Below, piece after piece: positions 25,765 through 33,865 of a stretch of 48,339 bases of DNA. Numbering within the stretch: the first letter of the stretch is position 1; every line of letters begins with the position of its first letter. The notes below the pieces were generated by a model. That model did no database searches. It was not told the origin of the DNA and saw nothing but the letters and a program-made list of their open reading frames with translations. Origin of the DNA: Bacteroidales bacterium (lineage in GTDB: Bacteria > Bacteroidota > Bacteroidia > Bacteroidales > UBA932). The stretch is taken from positions 1-48,339 of the forward strand of contig JAFPGC010000016.1 in NCBI GenBank assembly GCA_017423025.1, in the 5' to 3' direction. Position numbers and translations under genes: made by a program.

Positions 25765-26694
25765 CTATTCTACTGAGTTCATGTCAATCAAGTTGTTCAG
25801 GAGCGCATATACGGTAAGGCCGGCCACGGTTTTGATGCCGGTCTTGCGGGTAATGTTCTTGCGGTGGGTGATTACCGTGTAGATGGAGATGTTGTACTCG
25901 TCGGCAATCTCCTTGTTCAGTTTTCCCTTGGCCACGCTTACCAGGATGTCTTTTTCGCGGGCGCTCAGCTCTTCTCCTTCGGGGCGGGCGGCGGCCACCA
26001 CTTCCTCCATACGCACCACCATGGGCACCAGGATGTCGTCCTCTATGAGCGTATGCTTGGTAAGGTCTTCTTCCAGGCTGTACAGATAGAAAAGGGCTTT
26101 CTGGGCCTCCTGGGGATTGCACAGCGGGGGCAGGTACATCATGACCAGGTTCTTGAGGTCGGCCAGCTTTTCCTCTATGTTGGAATGGTTCTGCTCATAT
26201 TCGCCGATGGTGAACCGGGAATTGCCGCGGGACGCCAGCATGGCTTCCACATAGGGGAAGACGGTCTCTTCCTCGTAGGCAAAATGGGCCCGAAGCTCGT
26301 CGCGATAATCCAAAAAGAAGCGCCTGATAACGCGCTTCTGCTTGTCCTCACAAGGGACCACCATCTGTTCCAGGGCTTCCTCCAGAAGGGGCAGCATTAC
26401 CTGGGTGTAGTAGTTATGGGATTTGCGGAGGTAGCCCAGGATGTCTTGCAAATTGGCATTTTGAAGGGCTTCGCGGGTGGGCCGATAACCGTCAATGACA
26501 TACACCCGGCAGATGAGAAGGAAGGTCTCGGCATCTATCCCCGCCTTTTCGCAGACTTCGGCCACGCTCTCCTCTCCAAAACCCAGCGACAAGCCCATGC
26601 GGCTGAAGACGCCCAGAAGCGAGAAGTCCGTATCCAGGAGGTCCGCCATTCTCATGGCAGGGCTCATCCCGTTGCGCTCGTGTACACTTCTCAT
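25765..26694 (-). CDS. Hemerythrin-like domain fused to LuxR-type DNA-binding domain
   Basis: 309 residues. The first 240 residues are helical with a hemerythrin-like arrangement: histidines in SHNYYTQ, RAHFAYEEE, EQNHSNIEEK and LTKHTLIEDD can bind a di-iron centre. The C-terminal 65 residues (LSAREKDILVSVAKGKLNKEIADEYNIS onward) are a LuxR/GerE helix-turn-helix. It is likely a cytoplasmic transcription factor that senses oxygen, nitric oxide or redox state through iron. The start at 26694 is chosen because TACCTTTG ends six bases upstream. It lies divergent to the nhaC-type gene and upstream of apt. Confidence 0.85.
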   Translation of the reverse strand: MRSVHERNGMSPAMRMADLLDTDFSLLGVFSRMGLSLGFGEESVAEVCEKAGIDAETFLLICRVYVIDGYRPTREALQNANLQDILGYLRKSHNYYTQVMLPLLEEALEQMVVPCEDKQKRVIRRFFLDYRDELRAHFAYEEETVFPYVEAMLASRGNSRFTIGEYEQNHSNIEEKLADLKNLVMMYLPPLCNPQEAQKALFYLYSLEEDLTKHTLIEDDILVPMVVRMEEVVAAARPEGEELSAREKDILVSVAKGKLNKEIADEYNISIYTVITHRKNITRKTGIKTVAGLTVYALLNNLIDMNSVE

Positions 26695-26700
26695 ATCCTG

Positions 26701-26729
26701 CAAAGGTACTAAAAAATTGCGTATCTTTG
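26701..26729. promoter_or_regulatory. Back-to-back promoters for the hemerythrin-LuxR and nhaC genes
   Basis: On the minus strand TACCTTTG at 26701-26708 ends six bases before the regulator ATG. On the plus strand TATCTTTG at 26722-26729 lies 23 bases before the antiporter ATG. The two elements are only 13 bases apart, so the regulator could easily control both. Confidence 0.6.
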
Positions 26730-26752
26730 TACTTGCAAAACGAACTTTATTA

Positions 26753-28078
26753 ATGGCCATTCACACAGAAAAAACCGAACCGGGAAAATCCAGTTCCCAT
26801 AAAATGAACGGCTGGCTGGCGCTGAGCCCGCTTTTCGTATTCCTGGCGGTCTATCTGGCCGGTTCCCTGGTGGCCCACGACTTTTACAAAGTGCCCGTGG
26901 CTGCCGCCTTCATCATTGCATCGGCCTATTCCCTGATTATTACCAAGGGCGTCAAGACCACCAACGAGAAGATTTCCATTTTCTCCGAGGGCGCGGGCAA
27001 CAAGAATATGCTCCTGATGATCTGGATCTTTGTGCTGGCGGGGGCGTTTGCCTCCACGGCCAAGGATATCGGCGCCATTGACGCCACGGTGAACGCCACC
27101 CTGCATATTCTGCCCGGAAAGCTCATTTACGCCGGCCTGTTTCTGGCCGCCTGCTTCGTGTCCATGGCCATCGGCACGTCCGTGGGCACCATTGTGGCAC
27201 TGGTTCCCATTGCCAGCGGCATTGCGGCAGAGGAGGGCCTCAGCGTTGCCTTCATGACCGGCATCATCGTGGGCGGGGCGTTCTTCGGAGACAACCTGTC
27301 CTTTATCTCGGACACCACCGTGGCCGCCACCAGCAGCCAGGGGTGCTCCATGCGGGACAAGTTCAACGTGAATATCTGGATTGCCGCCCCGGCGGCCCTG
27401 CTGGTGACCCTGCTATATGTTTTCCTGGGCCTTTCCGTCGATGTCGCCCCGGCTTCCCAGCCCGTCCATTGGGTAGGCCTTATCCCCTATCTGCTGGTAA
27501 TAGGCCTGGCCCTGGCGGGGGTGAACGTGGTCACGGTACTGACCTTTGGCATTATCGTTAACGGTATCATAGGCTGGTGTACCGGAGCCTACGGGTTCGT
27601 GGGCTGGATGGGATCCATCGGCAGCGGTATCGGCAGCATGGGTGAACTCATCATCGTATCCCTGCTGGCCGGCGGCATGCTGGAAATAATCCGCTACAAC
27701 GGCGGGCTCCAGTTTATCATCGACGGGCTTACCCGGCGCATCGGAGGACGGCGGGCGGCCGGGCTCTCCATTGCGGCGCTGGTATCCCTGGTGAACATCT
27801 GCACAGCCAACAACACCATCGCCATCATTACCGTAGGCCCTCTGGCCAAGGATATCTCTGCCCGCTTCGGGCTGGATCCCCGCAAGACCGCCTCCATCCT
27901 GGACACCTTCTCCTGCCTGGTGCAGGGCTTCCTCCCCTACGGCGCGCAGATGCTCATGGCCAGCGGCCTGGCGGGGATATCGGCCCTGGCTATTATAAGC
28001 AATCTGTATTATCCGGCCGTTCTGGGCGTAGTAGCCCTGCTGTCCATTTTGCTGCGGTTCCCGCGAAAGTATTCTTGA
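26753..28078 (+). CDS. nhaC: NhaC-family Na+/H+ antiporter
   Basis: 441 residues with about 10-12 membrane helices. Family stretches include SMAIGTSVGTIVALVPIASG, GGAFFGDNLSFISDTTVAAT and CTANNTIAIITVGPLAKDIS. It exchanges external H+ for cytoplasmic Na+ or a related ion or substrate pair (some members move malate and lactate). The ATG at 26753 follows a TATCTTTG element; upstream frame extension would run into the divergent regulator. Its stop overlaps the start of queH. Confidence 0.85.
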   Translation: MAIHTEKTEPGKSSSHKMNGWLALSPLFVFLAVYLAGSLVAHDFYKVPVAAAFIIASAYSLIITKGVKTTNEKISIFSEGAGNKNMLLMIWIFVLAGAFASTAKDIGAIDATVNATLHILPGKLIYAGLFLAACFVSMAIGTSVGTIVALVPIASGIAAEEGLSVAFMTGIIVGGAFFGDNLSFISDTTVAATSSQGCSMRDKFNVNIWIAAPAALLVTLLYVFLGLSVDVAPASQPVHWVGLIPYLLVIGLALAGVNVVTVLTFGIIVNGIIGWCTGAYGFVGWMGSIGSGIGSMGELIIVSLLAGGMLEIIRYNGGLQFIIDGLTRRIGGRRAAGLSIAALVSLVNICTANNTIAIITVGPLAKDISARFGLDPRKTASILDTFSCLVQGFLPYGAQMLMASGLAGISALAIISNLYYPAVLGVVALLSILLRFPRKYS

Positions 28079-28659
28079 CACCGGCCCTTCATATCGAGGT
28101 TCCGGGCGGCGCCACCAAGGTGCTGCTGCATGCCTGTTGCGCCCCTTGCTCCAGTGCCATCGTGGAGTGCCTCATGAACAACGGCATCCAGCCCGTCATT
28201 TTCTATTCCAACTCCAACATTTATCCCTTTGAGGAGTATGGCCACCGCCTCAACGAGTGCCTGCGCTATGCGAAAAAATGGGGCCTGGAGATAGTGGACG
28301 ACGAGTATGACCACAACGCTTGGGAAGGCTGCGCCGCCGGTCTGGAGAACGAGCCGGAGCGTGGGGGCCGATGCCTCCAGTGCTTCAAGTTCCGGCTGCT
28401 GCGGGCGGCAGAGTATGCATCGGCCCACAGATTTGAGGTGCTCACCACCACACTGGCCTCTTCCCGCTGGAAGAGCCTGGATCAGGTGAATGAAGCAGGC
28501 CGATGGGCGTGCGCGCAGGTGCAAGGCGTCACCTGGTGGGACCAGAACTGGCGCAAAGGAGGCCTCCAGGAGCGCCGGAACCAAATCATCAAAGAAGAAG
28601 ACTTCTACAACCAGCTGTATTGCGGCTGCGAGTATTCCCTACGCAGGCCAGAGAAGTAA
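28075..28659 (+). CDS. queH: Epoxyqueuosine reductase QueH
   Basis: 194 residues. The QueH (DUF208) family reduces epoxyqueuosine to queuosine in tRNA anticodons without cobalamin. Its cysteines are visible: HACCAPCS near residue 18, RCLQCFKFRL near 100, and YCGCEYS near the end, together giving the metal and redox centre. There is no ATG at the N-terminus; translation most likely begins at the TTG at 28075, which overlaps the nhaC TGA stop, indicating coupling. The 3' end overlaps the convergent feoB gene by 21 bases. Confidence 0.88.
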   Translation: MTPALHIEVPGGATKVLLHACCAPCSSAIVECLMNNGIQPVIFYSNSNIYPFEEYGHRLNECLRYAKKWGLEIVDDEYDHNAWEGCAAGLENEPERGGRCLQCFKFRLLRAAEYASAHRFEVLTTTLASSRWKSLDQVNEAGRWACAQVQGVTWWDQNWRKGGLQERRNQIIKEEDFYNQLYCGCEYSLRRPEK

Positions 28660-31035
28660 CCCTATCCGGTACGCGGCAAAGGCACAGACCCAAGCCACCA
28701 GGATAGTATACAGACACAGGAGAATGGCCCAGCGCCATTTTCCTGTTTCGTTTTTAATGGCCACGAAAGTGGCGATGCAGGGGAAATACAGCAGCACAAA
28801 GACCATGAAGGCCAAAGCCGAGGCGGTGGGAACGGTGGCCTTGAGGGCTGTCTGCAAGGCGGTGTCGTCGGATTCTCCCAAGCCTTCGTATTCCTCGCCA
28901 TCCTGAGCGTAAGTGACGCCCATAGTGCTGATTACCAGTTCCTTGGCCCCCACGCCGGCCAGCAGGCCCACATCCATCTTCCAGTTGAAGCCCATAGGCG
29001 CCATAGCGGGCTCGATGGCCTTGCCAATGGTGCCGATATAGGAATGCTCCTGCTGATAGGCCCGCGTAGTGCCTTCGTGGCGGGGGAAATAACCCAGGGC
29101 CCAGATGGCCACGGAGAAGATAAGGATGGTGGTGGCCATTTTCTCCAGATACTGGCGACCTTTTTCCCAAGTATGCCGGCCGATGGCCTTGGCGGTAGGA
29201 ACGCGGTAAGGCGGCAGCTCCATCACGAAGGGAAGGTCGTCATCCTTGACGAATCGGCCTATGATGAGGGCCGATAAGATAGCGAGGACAATGCCCAGGA
29301 GGTAGATGCCCAGCAGCGCCGTCGCAGGATTCTGGGGGAAGAAAGCCCCGGCGAAGAGCACGAAGATGGGCAGGCGGCCCGCGCAGGACATGAACGGAAT
29401 GATGGCGATGGTGACCAGGCGGCTCTTTCGGCTCTCAATGGAGCGGGTGGCCATAATGGCCGGCACATTGCAGCCGAAGCCCATCACCATGGGAATGAAG
29501 CTCTTTCCGTGCAGGCCGATCCGGTGCATCAGCTTATCCACGATGAAGGCCGCGCGCGCCATATAGCCGCTATCCTCCATAATGGAGATGAAGAAGTACA
29601 GGATAAGGATGTTGGGAAGGAACACCAGCACGCTGCCCACGCCTGCGATGGCGCCGTCCACCACCAGGTCCTTGACCCAGCCGTCCGGCAGAAGGCTGCC
29701 CACTTTGTCTCCCAGCCAGGCCACGACGGCATCAATCCAGTCCATAGGATACTGGCCGATGGTAAAAGTAGCCCAGAAGATGAACCAGAGCAACAGGATG
29801 AAGATGGGGAAAGCCGCCCACTGGTTGGTGACCAGGGCGTCTATCTTATCCGTCAGCGTGCGGCGGGGCCTTTCGGCCTGGTATTTTTCGTACGTTTCGG
29901 CCAGGGCGCCCTGGATGAAAGCGTACTTGGCATCCACGATGGCGCTCTCGGCCGAGGTGCCCAGAAGCCCCTGGATGCGCTGCTGCTCATCGGCCCGGGC
30001 ATCGGCGATATCCTGGATGTTGGGCATGGAGGAAAGCAGTTTTTCCACATCGCTGTCCCCTTCCAAATATTTAATAGTCAGGTAGCGGGTAGAATAATGG
30101 GCTTTGAGAAGTTCGTTGTGGGCAATGAAGGGCTGGATGCGCTTGATGCTCTTCTCCAACTCGGTGCCGTGGTTGATGTGCAGGTGACGGGCCAGCTTGG
30201 GATCGGCGTGTTCATACACTTTGATGACGGTGTCGAAGAGTTCGGGGATGCCCTGTCCGCTGCGGCTCACCGTGGGGCACACGGGAATACCCAGAAGGTA
30301 TCCCAGCTGTTTCACGTCCAGTTTGTCGCCTTTGTGCTGGAGTTCGTCGTACATATTCAGGGCCATCACCACCCGCAGGTTCATGTCGATGAGCTGGGTG
30401 GTCAGATACAGGTTGCGCTCGATGTTGGACGCGTCCACCACGTTTACTACCACATCCGGCATAGCCTCCAGCAGATTCTTTCTGACATAGAGCTCTTCGG
30501 GAGAATAGGCCGATAGGGAATAGGTGCCCGGCAGGTCTACCAGGGTGATGTCGTAGTCTTTGTACTTGAAATGGCCTTCCTTGGCGTCCACCGTTACACC
30601 GGAGTAATTACCCACATGTTCGTGGGCGCCGGAAGCAATGTTGAACAGGGAAGTTTTTCCGCAGTTGGGGTTGCCCACCAGGGCCACGCGGATGTTGTGG
30701 TGGCGCTCCTCGGCCACGTGGGCCAGGGCGCGATTCAGCCTTTCCGCCTCTTCCAGGTCTCCGGGCAGGGCCTGAAGGTGTTCATCGGTTACCAAGGCCT
30801 CGCGGGCTTCCTCTTCCGTTACCACCTCTATCTGACGGGCCTCTTCCCTGCGGAGGGAAACTTTATAGCCCAGGATTTCATATTCAATGGGATCCTTGAG
30901 CGGAGCATTCAGCACCACCCGCACCTCTTTTCCGTTGATAAAGCCCATCTCAATGAGGCGCTTGCGGAAACTGCCGTGTCCGTGGACACGGACAATCACC
31001 GCCTTCTCCCCGGTCTTCAAATCTGCAAGAATCAT
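28639..31035 (-). CDS. feoB: Ferrous iron transporter, FeoA-FeoB fusion
   Basis: 798 residues. Residues about 1-72 are a FeoA (SH3-like) domain. A G-protein domain follows with GNPNCGKTS at about 121, the VGNYSGVTVDA switch, DLPG at about 167 and NMYD. The C-terminal half is the FeoB membrane part with about eight to ten helices, including two Gate-type regions (FGCNVPAIMATR and SCAGRLPIFVLFAGAFF). It imports Fe2+ into the cytoplasm in a GTP-dependent way, suited to an anoxic habitat. The ATG at 31035 is preferred because it begins the FeoA fold and leaves the promoter outside the gene. Confidence 0.95.
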   Translation of the reverse strand: MILADLKTGEKAVIVRVHGHGSFRKRLIEMGFINGKEVRVVLNAPLKDPIEYEILGYKVSLRREEARQIEVVTEEEAREALVTDEHLQALPGDLEEAERLNRALAHVAEERHHNIRVALVGNPNCGKTSLFNIASGAHEHVGNYSGVTVDAKEGHFKYKDYDITLVDLPGTYSLSAYSPEELYVRKNLLEAMPDVVVNVVDASNIERNLYLTTQLIDMNLRVVMALNMYDELQHKGDKLDVKQLGYLLGIPVCPTVSRSGQGIPELFDTVIKVYEHADPKLARHLHINHGTELEKSIKRIQPFIAHNELLKAHYSTRYLTIKYLEGDSDVEKLLSSMPNIQDIADARADEQQRIQGLLGTSAESAIVDAKYAFIQGALAETYEKYQAERPRRTLTDKIDALVTNQWAAFPIFILLLWFIFWATFTIGQYPMDWIDAVVAWLGDKVGSLLPDGWVKDLVVDGAIAGVGSVLVFLPNILILYFFISIMEDSGYMARAAFIVDKLMHRIGLHGKSFIPMVMGFGCNVPAIMATRSIESRKSRLVTIAIIPFMSCAGRLPIFVLFAGAFFPQNPATALLGIYLLGIVLAILSALIIGRFVKDDDLPFVMELPPYRVPTAKAIGRHTWEKGRQYLEKMATTILIFSVAIWALGYFPRHEGTTRAYQQEHSYIGTIGKAIEPAMAPMGFNWKMDVGLLAGVGAKELVISTMGVTYAQDGEEYEGLGESDDTALQTALKATVPTASALAFMVFVLLYFPCIATFVAIKNETGKWRWAILLCLYTILVAWVCAFAAYRIGLLLWPA

Positions 31036-31044
31036 AGATTGTGT

Positions 31045-31065
31045 TTTGCGCTGAGCGCAAAGGTA
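31045..31065 (-). promoter_or_regulatory. feoAB promoter with a perfect dyad at the transcription start
   Basis: The -7 element TACCTTTG lies at 31058-31065 on the minus strand. A perfect inverted repeat TTTGCGC-TGA-GCGCAAA covers 31045-31061, overlapping the end of the -7 element and the expected start point. This is a good place for a repressor, for example an iron-dependent one. It does not resemble the classic AT-rich Fur box. Confidence 0.55.
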
Positions 31066-31119
31066 CGGCAGAAATCGGCCCCCGTCAATCCCTATTTGTG
31101 GGGATTCGTGAAAAATATG

Positions 31120-31127
31120 TAACTTTG
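31120..31127 (+). promoter_or_regulatory. -7 element TAACTTTG, leaderless geometry
   Basis: An exact match ending four bases before the ATG at 31132. It is divergent from the feoAB promoter about 55 bases away. Confidence 0.65.
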
Positions 31128-31131
31128 GGAT

Positions 31132-32148
31132 ATGAAACGCGTACAAGCTATCGATGTGCTCCGGGGTATGACCCTGGCCTTAATGGTGCTGGTGAACCTG
31201 CCCGGTTCCTGGAGCGCTGTCTATCCCATGCTGGCCCACTCGGCCTGGAACGGAATGACCCCCACGGATTTCATCTTTCCCAACTTTGTGTTCGTGATGG
31301 GTGTGTCCATGTTCTTTTCCCTGCGGAAACAGAACTTTACGCTAAGCTGGAAGATGCTCAAACGCTTCCTGCTCCTGCTGGCCTTCGGCCTTCTGATCAA
31401 TACCGTCAACCATTTGGTGTATGGGACGGAGAGCATCCGCTTCACGGGTGTGCTGGCGCGTTTCGCCCTGTGCTTCGGGGCATCGGTCCTTATTATCTGT
31501 AAGGTTAACCACAAATACCTGCCCTGGGTAATTGTGGGCATCCTGGTGGGATATTCGGCCCTTTTGCTGCTGGGGAACGGCTATGACTACGGGCCGGACA
31601 ACATCCTTTCCCGCGTGGACCGGGCGGTGCTGGGCAAGCACATGTACAACGACCATGGAATTGATCCTGAGGGTCTGCTTTCCACCCTGCCGGCCATTGC
31701 GAATACGCTCATCGGCTTCCTGGTAGGTAAGATTCTGGCCTCGGAAGACTTCCGGAAGATGGATTCCCTGGGAACAGCCATGCTGTTGGTGGGCCTGTTG
31801 CTGGATTACCTCCTTCCCATGAACAAGAAGGTGTGGTCGCCCTCTTTTGTGCTGGTCGTCTGCGGTCTGGGTACCCTGCTTCTGAGCCTGCTCCATTATA
31901 TTATTGACGAGCGCGGCTGGTGGAAGCACACGGGCTTTTTCAAGGTGTTCGGCACCAATGCCATATACTGCTATCTCATGAGCGATGTGATCACCTGGAT
32001 ATATTCCCTGACCGGATTCGGTCGCTGGGCCATGGGCCTCATGGGCGTTACCAGATGGACCTCCCTGCTGTTCGCGGTGTTCTCCATGCTGGTGGTGTAC
32101 CTTACGGCCCTGCCACTTTACAAACGGAAGATTTTCCTCAAATTGTAA
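31132..32148 (+). CDS. HGSNAT-like multipass membrane acyltransferase
   Basis: 338 residues with about nine to ten membrane helices. The N-terminus AIDVLRGMTLALMVLVNLPG and the loop LAHSAWNGMTPTDFIFPNFVFVMG match the bacterial relatives of heparan-alpha-glucosaminide N-acetyltransferase. In that family a histidine in this loop takes the acetyl group from acetyl-CoA and passes it to a sugar on the other side of the membrane. In Bacteroidales such genes often relate to glycan use or envelope sugars. The acceptor here is unknown. The very short leader is fixed by the adjacent promoter element. Confidence 0.78.
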   Translation: MKRVQAIDVLRGMTLALMVLVNLPGSWSAVYPMLAHSAWNGMTPTDFIFPNFVFVMGVSMFFSLRKQNFTLSWKMLKRFLLLLAFGLLINTVNHLVYGTESIRFTGVLARFALCFGASVLIICKVNHKYLPWVIVGILVGYSALLLLGNGYDYGPDNILSRVDRAVLGKHMYNDHGIDPEGLLSTLPAIANTLIGFLVGKILASEDFRKMDSLGTAMLLVGLLLDYLLPMNKKVWSPSFVLVVCGLGTLLLSLLHYIIDERGWWKHTGFFKVFGTNAIYCYLMSDVITWIYSLTGFGRWAMGLMGVTRWTSLLFAVFSMLVVYLTALPLYKRKIFLKL

Positions 32149-32156
32149 AAAAAGTG

Positions 32157-32164
32157 TAACTTTG
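32157..32164 (+). promoter_or_regulatory. -7 element TAACTTTG of the first barrel gene
   Basis: An exact match starting eight bases after the stop of the acyltransferase gene. The leader to the ATG at 32198 would be about 28 bases. Confidence 0.6.
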
Positions 32165-32197
32165 CCGTGATAAAAGGTATTAATAATTGACTTCCAT

Positions 32198-32818
32198 ATG
32201 AAAAAATTCATCGTTATTGCTGCCGCCCTTCTGCTGGGCTTCCAGGCAAGGGCTCAGATTATTGCCGAGGCCGGATTGGCCGTGGGTTTCGAGAAAACCA
32301 GAAACGACCTGGGATACTACCATCCCTCTACCATGACCGGTCTGTATGCCGGAGCCAAGTATTATTATAGCCTGGACGACGTGGTCGATGGCCTTGCTTT
32401 CCTGCCCGGAGCCAACCTTTCTGTGCTCATCGGCCGCTATTGGGATTACAGCGACGTCAAATCCAGGGAACTCGCCCTCAATCTTCCCCTCCAGGGAAGC
32501 TACACCTATGAGATTAATGAACATGTCAAAGTGTTCGGCCAGACGGGTCCCACGCTCCAGTTGGCACTCACTCACAAGGTCTCGGATTCTCAAGGTAACA
32601 CCTACTCCCTGCTTAACAAGAAGAACAGTTTCGGAGAGGCCCGCAACCGCTTCAATATCTACTGGGGATTTGCCGCCGGCGTGGAGATCAACGATATGTT
32701 CCGCATCGATCTGGGTGTCGACCTGGGTTTCCTCAATATGAACAAGCGCATAGAGCATAGCACCATCAACAAGATTACCCGCAATTTTGTGCACGTCGGT
32801 TTCGGATACCTCTTCTAG
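32198..32818 (+). CDS. Outer-membrane beta-barrel protein (206 aa)
   Basis: A signal peptide (about 1-20, ending in ARAQ) is followed by alternating polar/hydrophobic strands. It ends in GFGYLF, with the terminal aromatic residue that the Bam machinery recognises. Size suits an eight-stranded barrel. It shares the NRFNIYWG pattern near the C-terminal third with the next gene, suggesting tandem paralogues. A hairpin terminator follows 20 bases after the stop. Confidence 0.8.
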   Translation: MKKFIVIAAALLLGFQARAQIIAEAGLAVGFEKTRNDLGYYHPSTMTGLYAGAKYYYSLDDVVDGLAFLPGANLSVLIGRYWDYSDVKSRELALNLPLQGSYTYEINEHVKVFGQTGPTLQLALTHKVSDSQGNTYSLLNKKNSFGEARNRFNIYWGFAAGVEINDMFRIDLGVDLGFLNMNKRIEHSTINKITRNFVHVGFGYLF

Positions 32819-32837
32819 AGAGCGATCCATACAAAAT

Positions 32838-32873
32838 AAAACCTCCGGGCTTTGGGGCCTGGAGGTTTTTTTA
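32838..32873. terminator. Intrinsic terminator, possibly two-way
   Basis: AAAACCTCC at 32838-32846 pairs with GGAGGTTTT at 32861-32869, followed by a T-run on the plus strand. The minus strand also ends in TTTTATTTTG, so it could stop transcription from both sides. Confidence 0.8.
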
Positions 32874-32922
32874 CAACAATAAAGGATAAAAACTACCTAA
32901 CTATATGGCTAAATGTCTGGTG

Positions 32923-32979
32923 CAAAGGTAGGGGGAAAAGGGCCTCGGGTCAATACCAAGAAGTTGGTATTTTGGGGCC
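32923..32979. promoter_or_regulatory. Minus-strand promoter element and nearby stem-loop
   Basis: On the minus strand TACCTTTG (32923-32930) follows a TTG at 32951-32953 after 20 bases, a plausible promoter aimed at the terminator at 32838-32873; the product would be an RNA of about 80 bases. Just upstream is a perfect dyad AATACCAA-GAAG-TTGGTATT at 32952-32971, extended by outer GGCC pairs. No gene is present between the two barrel genes. Confidence 0.35.
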
Positions 32980-33058
32980 GATGCTATCAAAAAGTCGATT
33001 TGTTTGGCCAAAAATAACAAATTTCGGGGTCTTGTTCTCCCTTTTGATAATAATGTAC

Positions 33059-33066
33059 TATCTTTG
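33059..33066 (+). promoter_or_regulatory. -7 element TATCTTTG of the second barrel gene
   Basis: An exact match, 29 bases before the ATG at 33096. Confidence 0.65.
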
Positions 33067-33095
33067 CAACCTGGAAAACAACATTAAACGATATT

Positions 33096-33752
33096 ATGAA
33101 AAAGATTTTTGCAACCCTTCTTGCAGCATCCCTGCTGCTCATCGGCACCCAGGCTCACGCTCAGCTCGCGACCGGCGCCGGTTACCTGTTTGCTTCTGAA
33201 ACCACTTCCACCAACAACTCCAAGGCCGATGCCATTCCCCACCATGGCTTCTACTTCGGTGGCAGCTATAACATTCCCATCGTGGCCGGTCTGGGTGTAG
33301 CCCCCGGTTTCTATCTGGACATGCTCCTCTACCATTACGATTATTCCGCTGGCACTTCCTTTATTGGCGGCTCCGTTTCCGAGCGTTATACCGAACTGGC
33401 CCTCAACGTGCCCGTGAATCTGACCTATTCCTTCGAATTCGGCCGTGACCTTGCTTTCCGCATCTTTGCCGGTCCCGTTTTCCAGTGTGGCGTACTGGCC
33501 CGTTCCACCTATAACGGATCTGTCAACATCGGCCCCATCCACGTTAACGAAGGTCAGGCCTACAACCACTACGATAGCGAAAACGGGGATACGAATCGCT
33601 TCAACATCTATATGGGCGGCGGCCTCGCCTTCCAGGCTGGTGACATCATGTTCACCGTGGGTTACGACCACAACCTGCTGGACATCGACAAGAGCGACGC
33701 CACCAAAACGAATCGTCATCAGATCAAGGCTGGCATCAACTTCCTGTTCTAA
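33096..33752 (+). CDS. Outer-membrane beta-barrel protein (218 aa), paralogue of the preceding one
   Basis: A signal peptide (about 1-22, ending in AHAQ) and repeated amphipathic strands; the C-terminus is INFLF, again with terminal Phe. The segment NRFNIYMGGGLAF mirrors NRFNIYWGFAAGV in the previous gene, and both proteins have similar length and order of strands, so an old duplication is likely. It is a separate transcription unit with its own promoter and terminator. Its ligand or role is unknown. Confidence 0.8.
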   Translation: MKKIFATLLAASLLLIGTQAHAQLATGAGYLFASETTSTNNSKADAIPHHGFYFGGSYNIPIVAGLGVAPGFYLDMLLYHYDYSAGTSFIGGSVSERYTELALNVPVNLTYSFEFGRDLAFRIFAGPVFQCGVLARSTYNGSVNIGPIHVNEGQAYNHYDSENGDTNRFNIYMGGGLAFQAGDIMFTVGYDHNLLDIDKSDATKTNRHQIKAGINFLF

Positions 33753-33791
33753 ATCTGTGGACAGAACAATCTGAGATCCAGAGCTTTAACG

Positions 33792-33827
33792 AATTACCCC
33801 CCGGGTTGTTTTGACCCGGGGGTAATT
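33792..33827. terminator. Two-way terminator between convergent genes
   Basis: AATTACCCCC at 33792 onward pairs through GGGT with ACCCGGGGGTAATT at 33814-33827 (one bulged C), giving a stem of about 14 pairs. It sits between the barrel gene and the convergent SPFH gene. The T-runs are weak on both sides. Confidence 0.7.
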
Positions 33828-33865
33828 GTTTAAGTATCTGTCTTACTGCGACTTGCGTCCACGGA

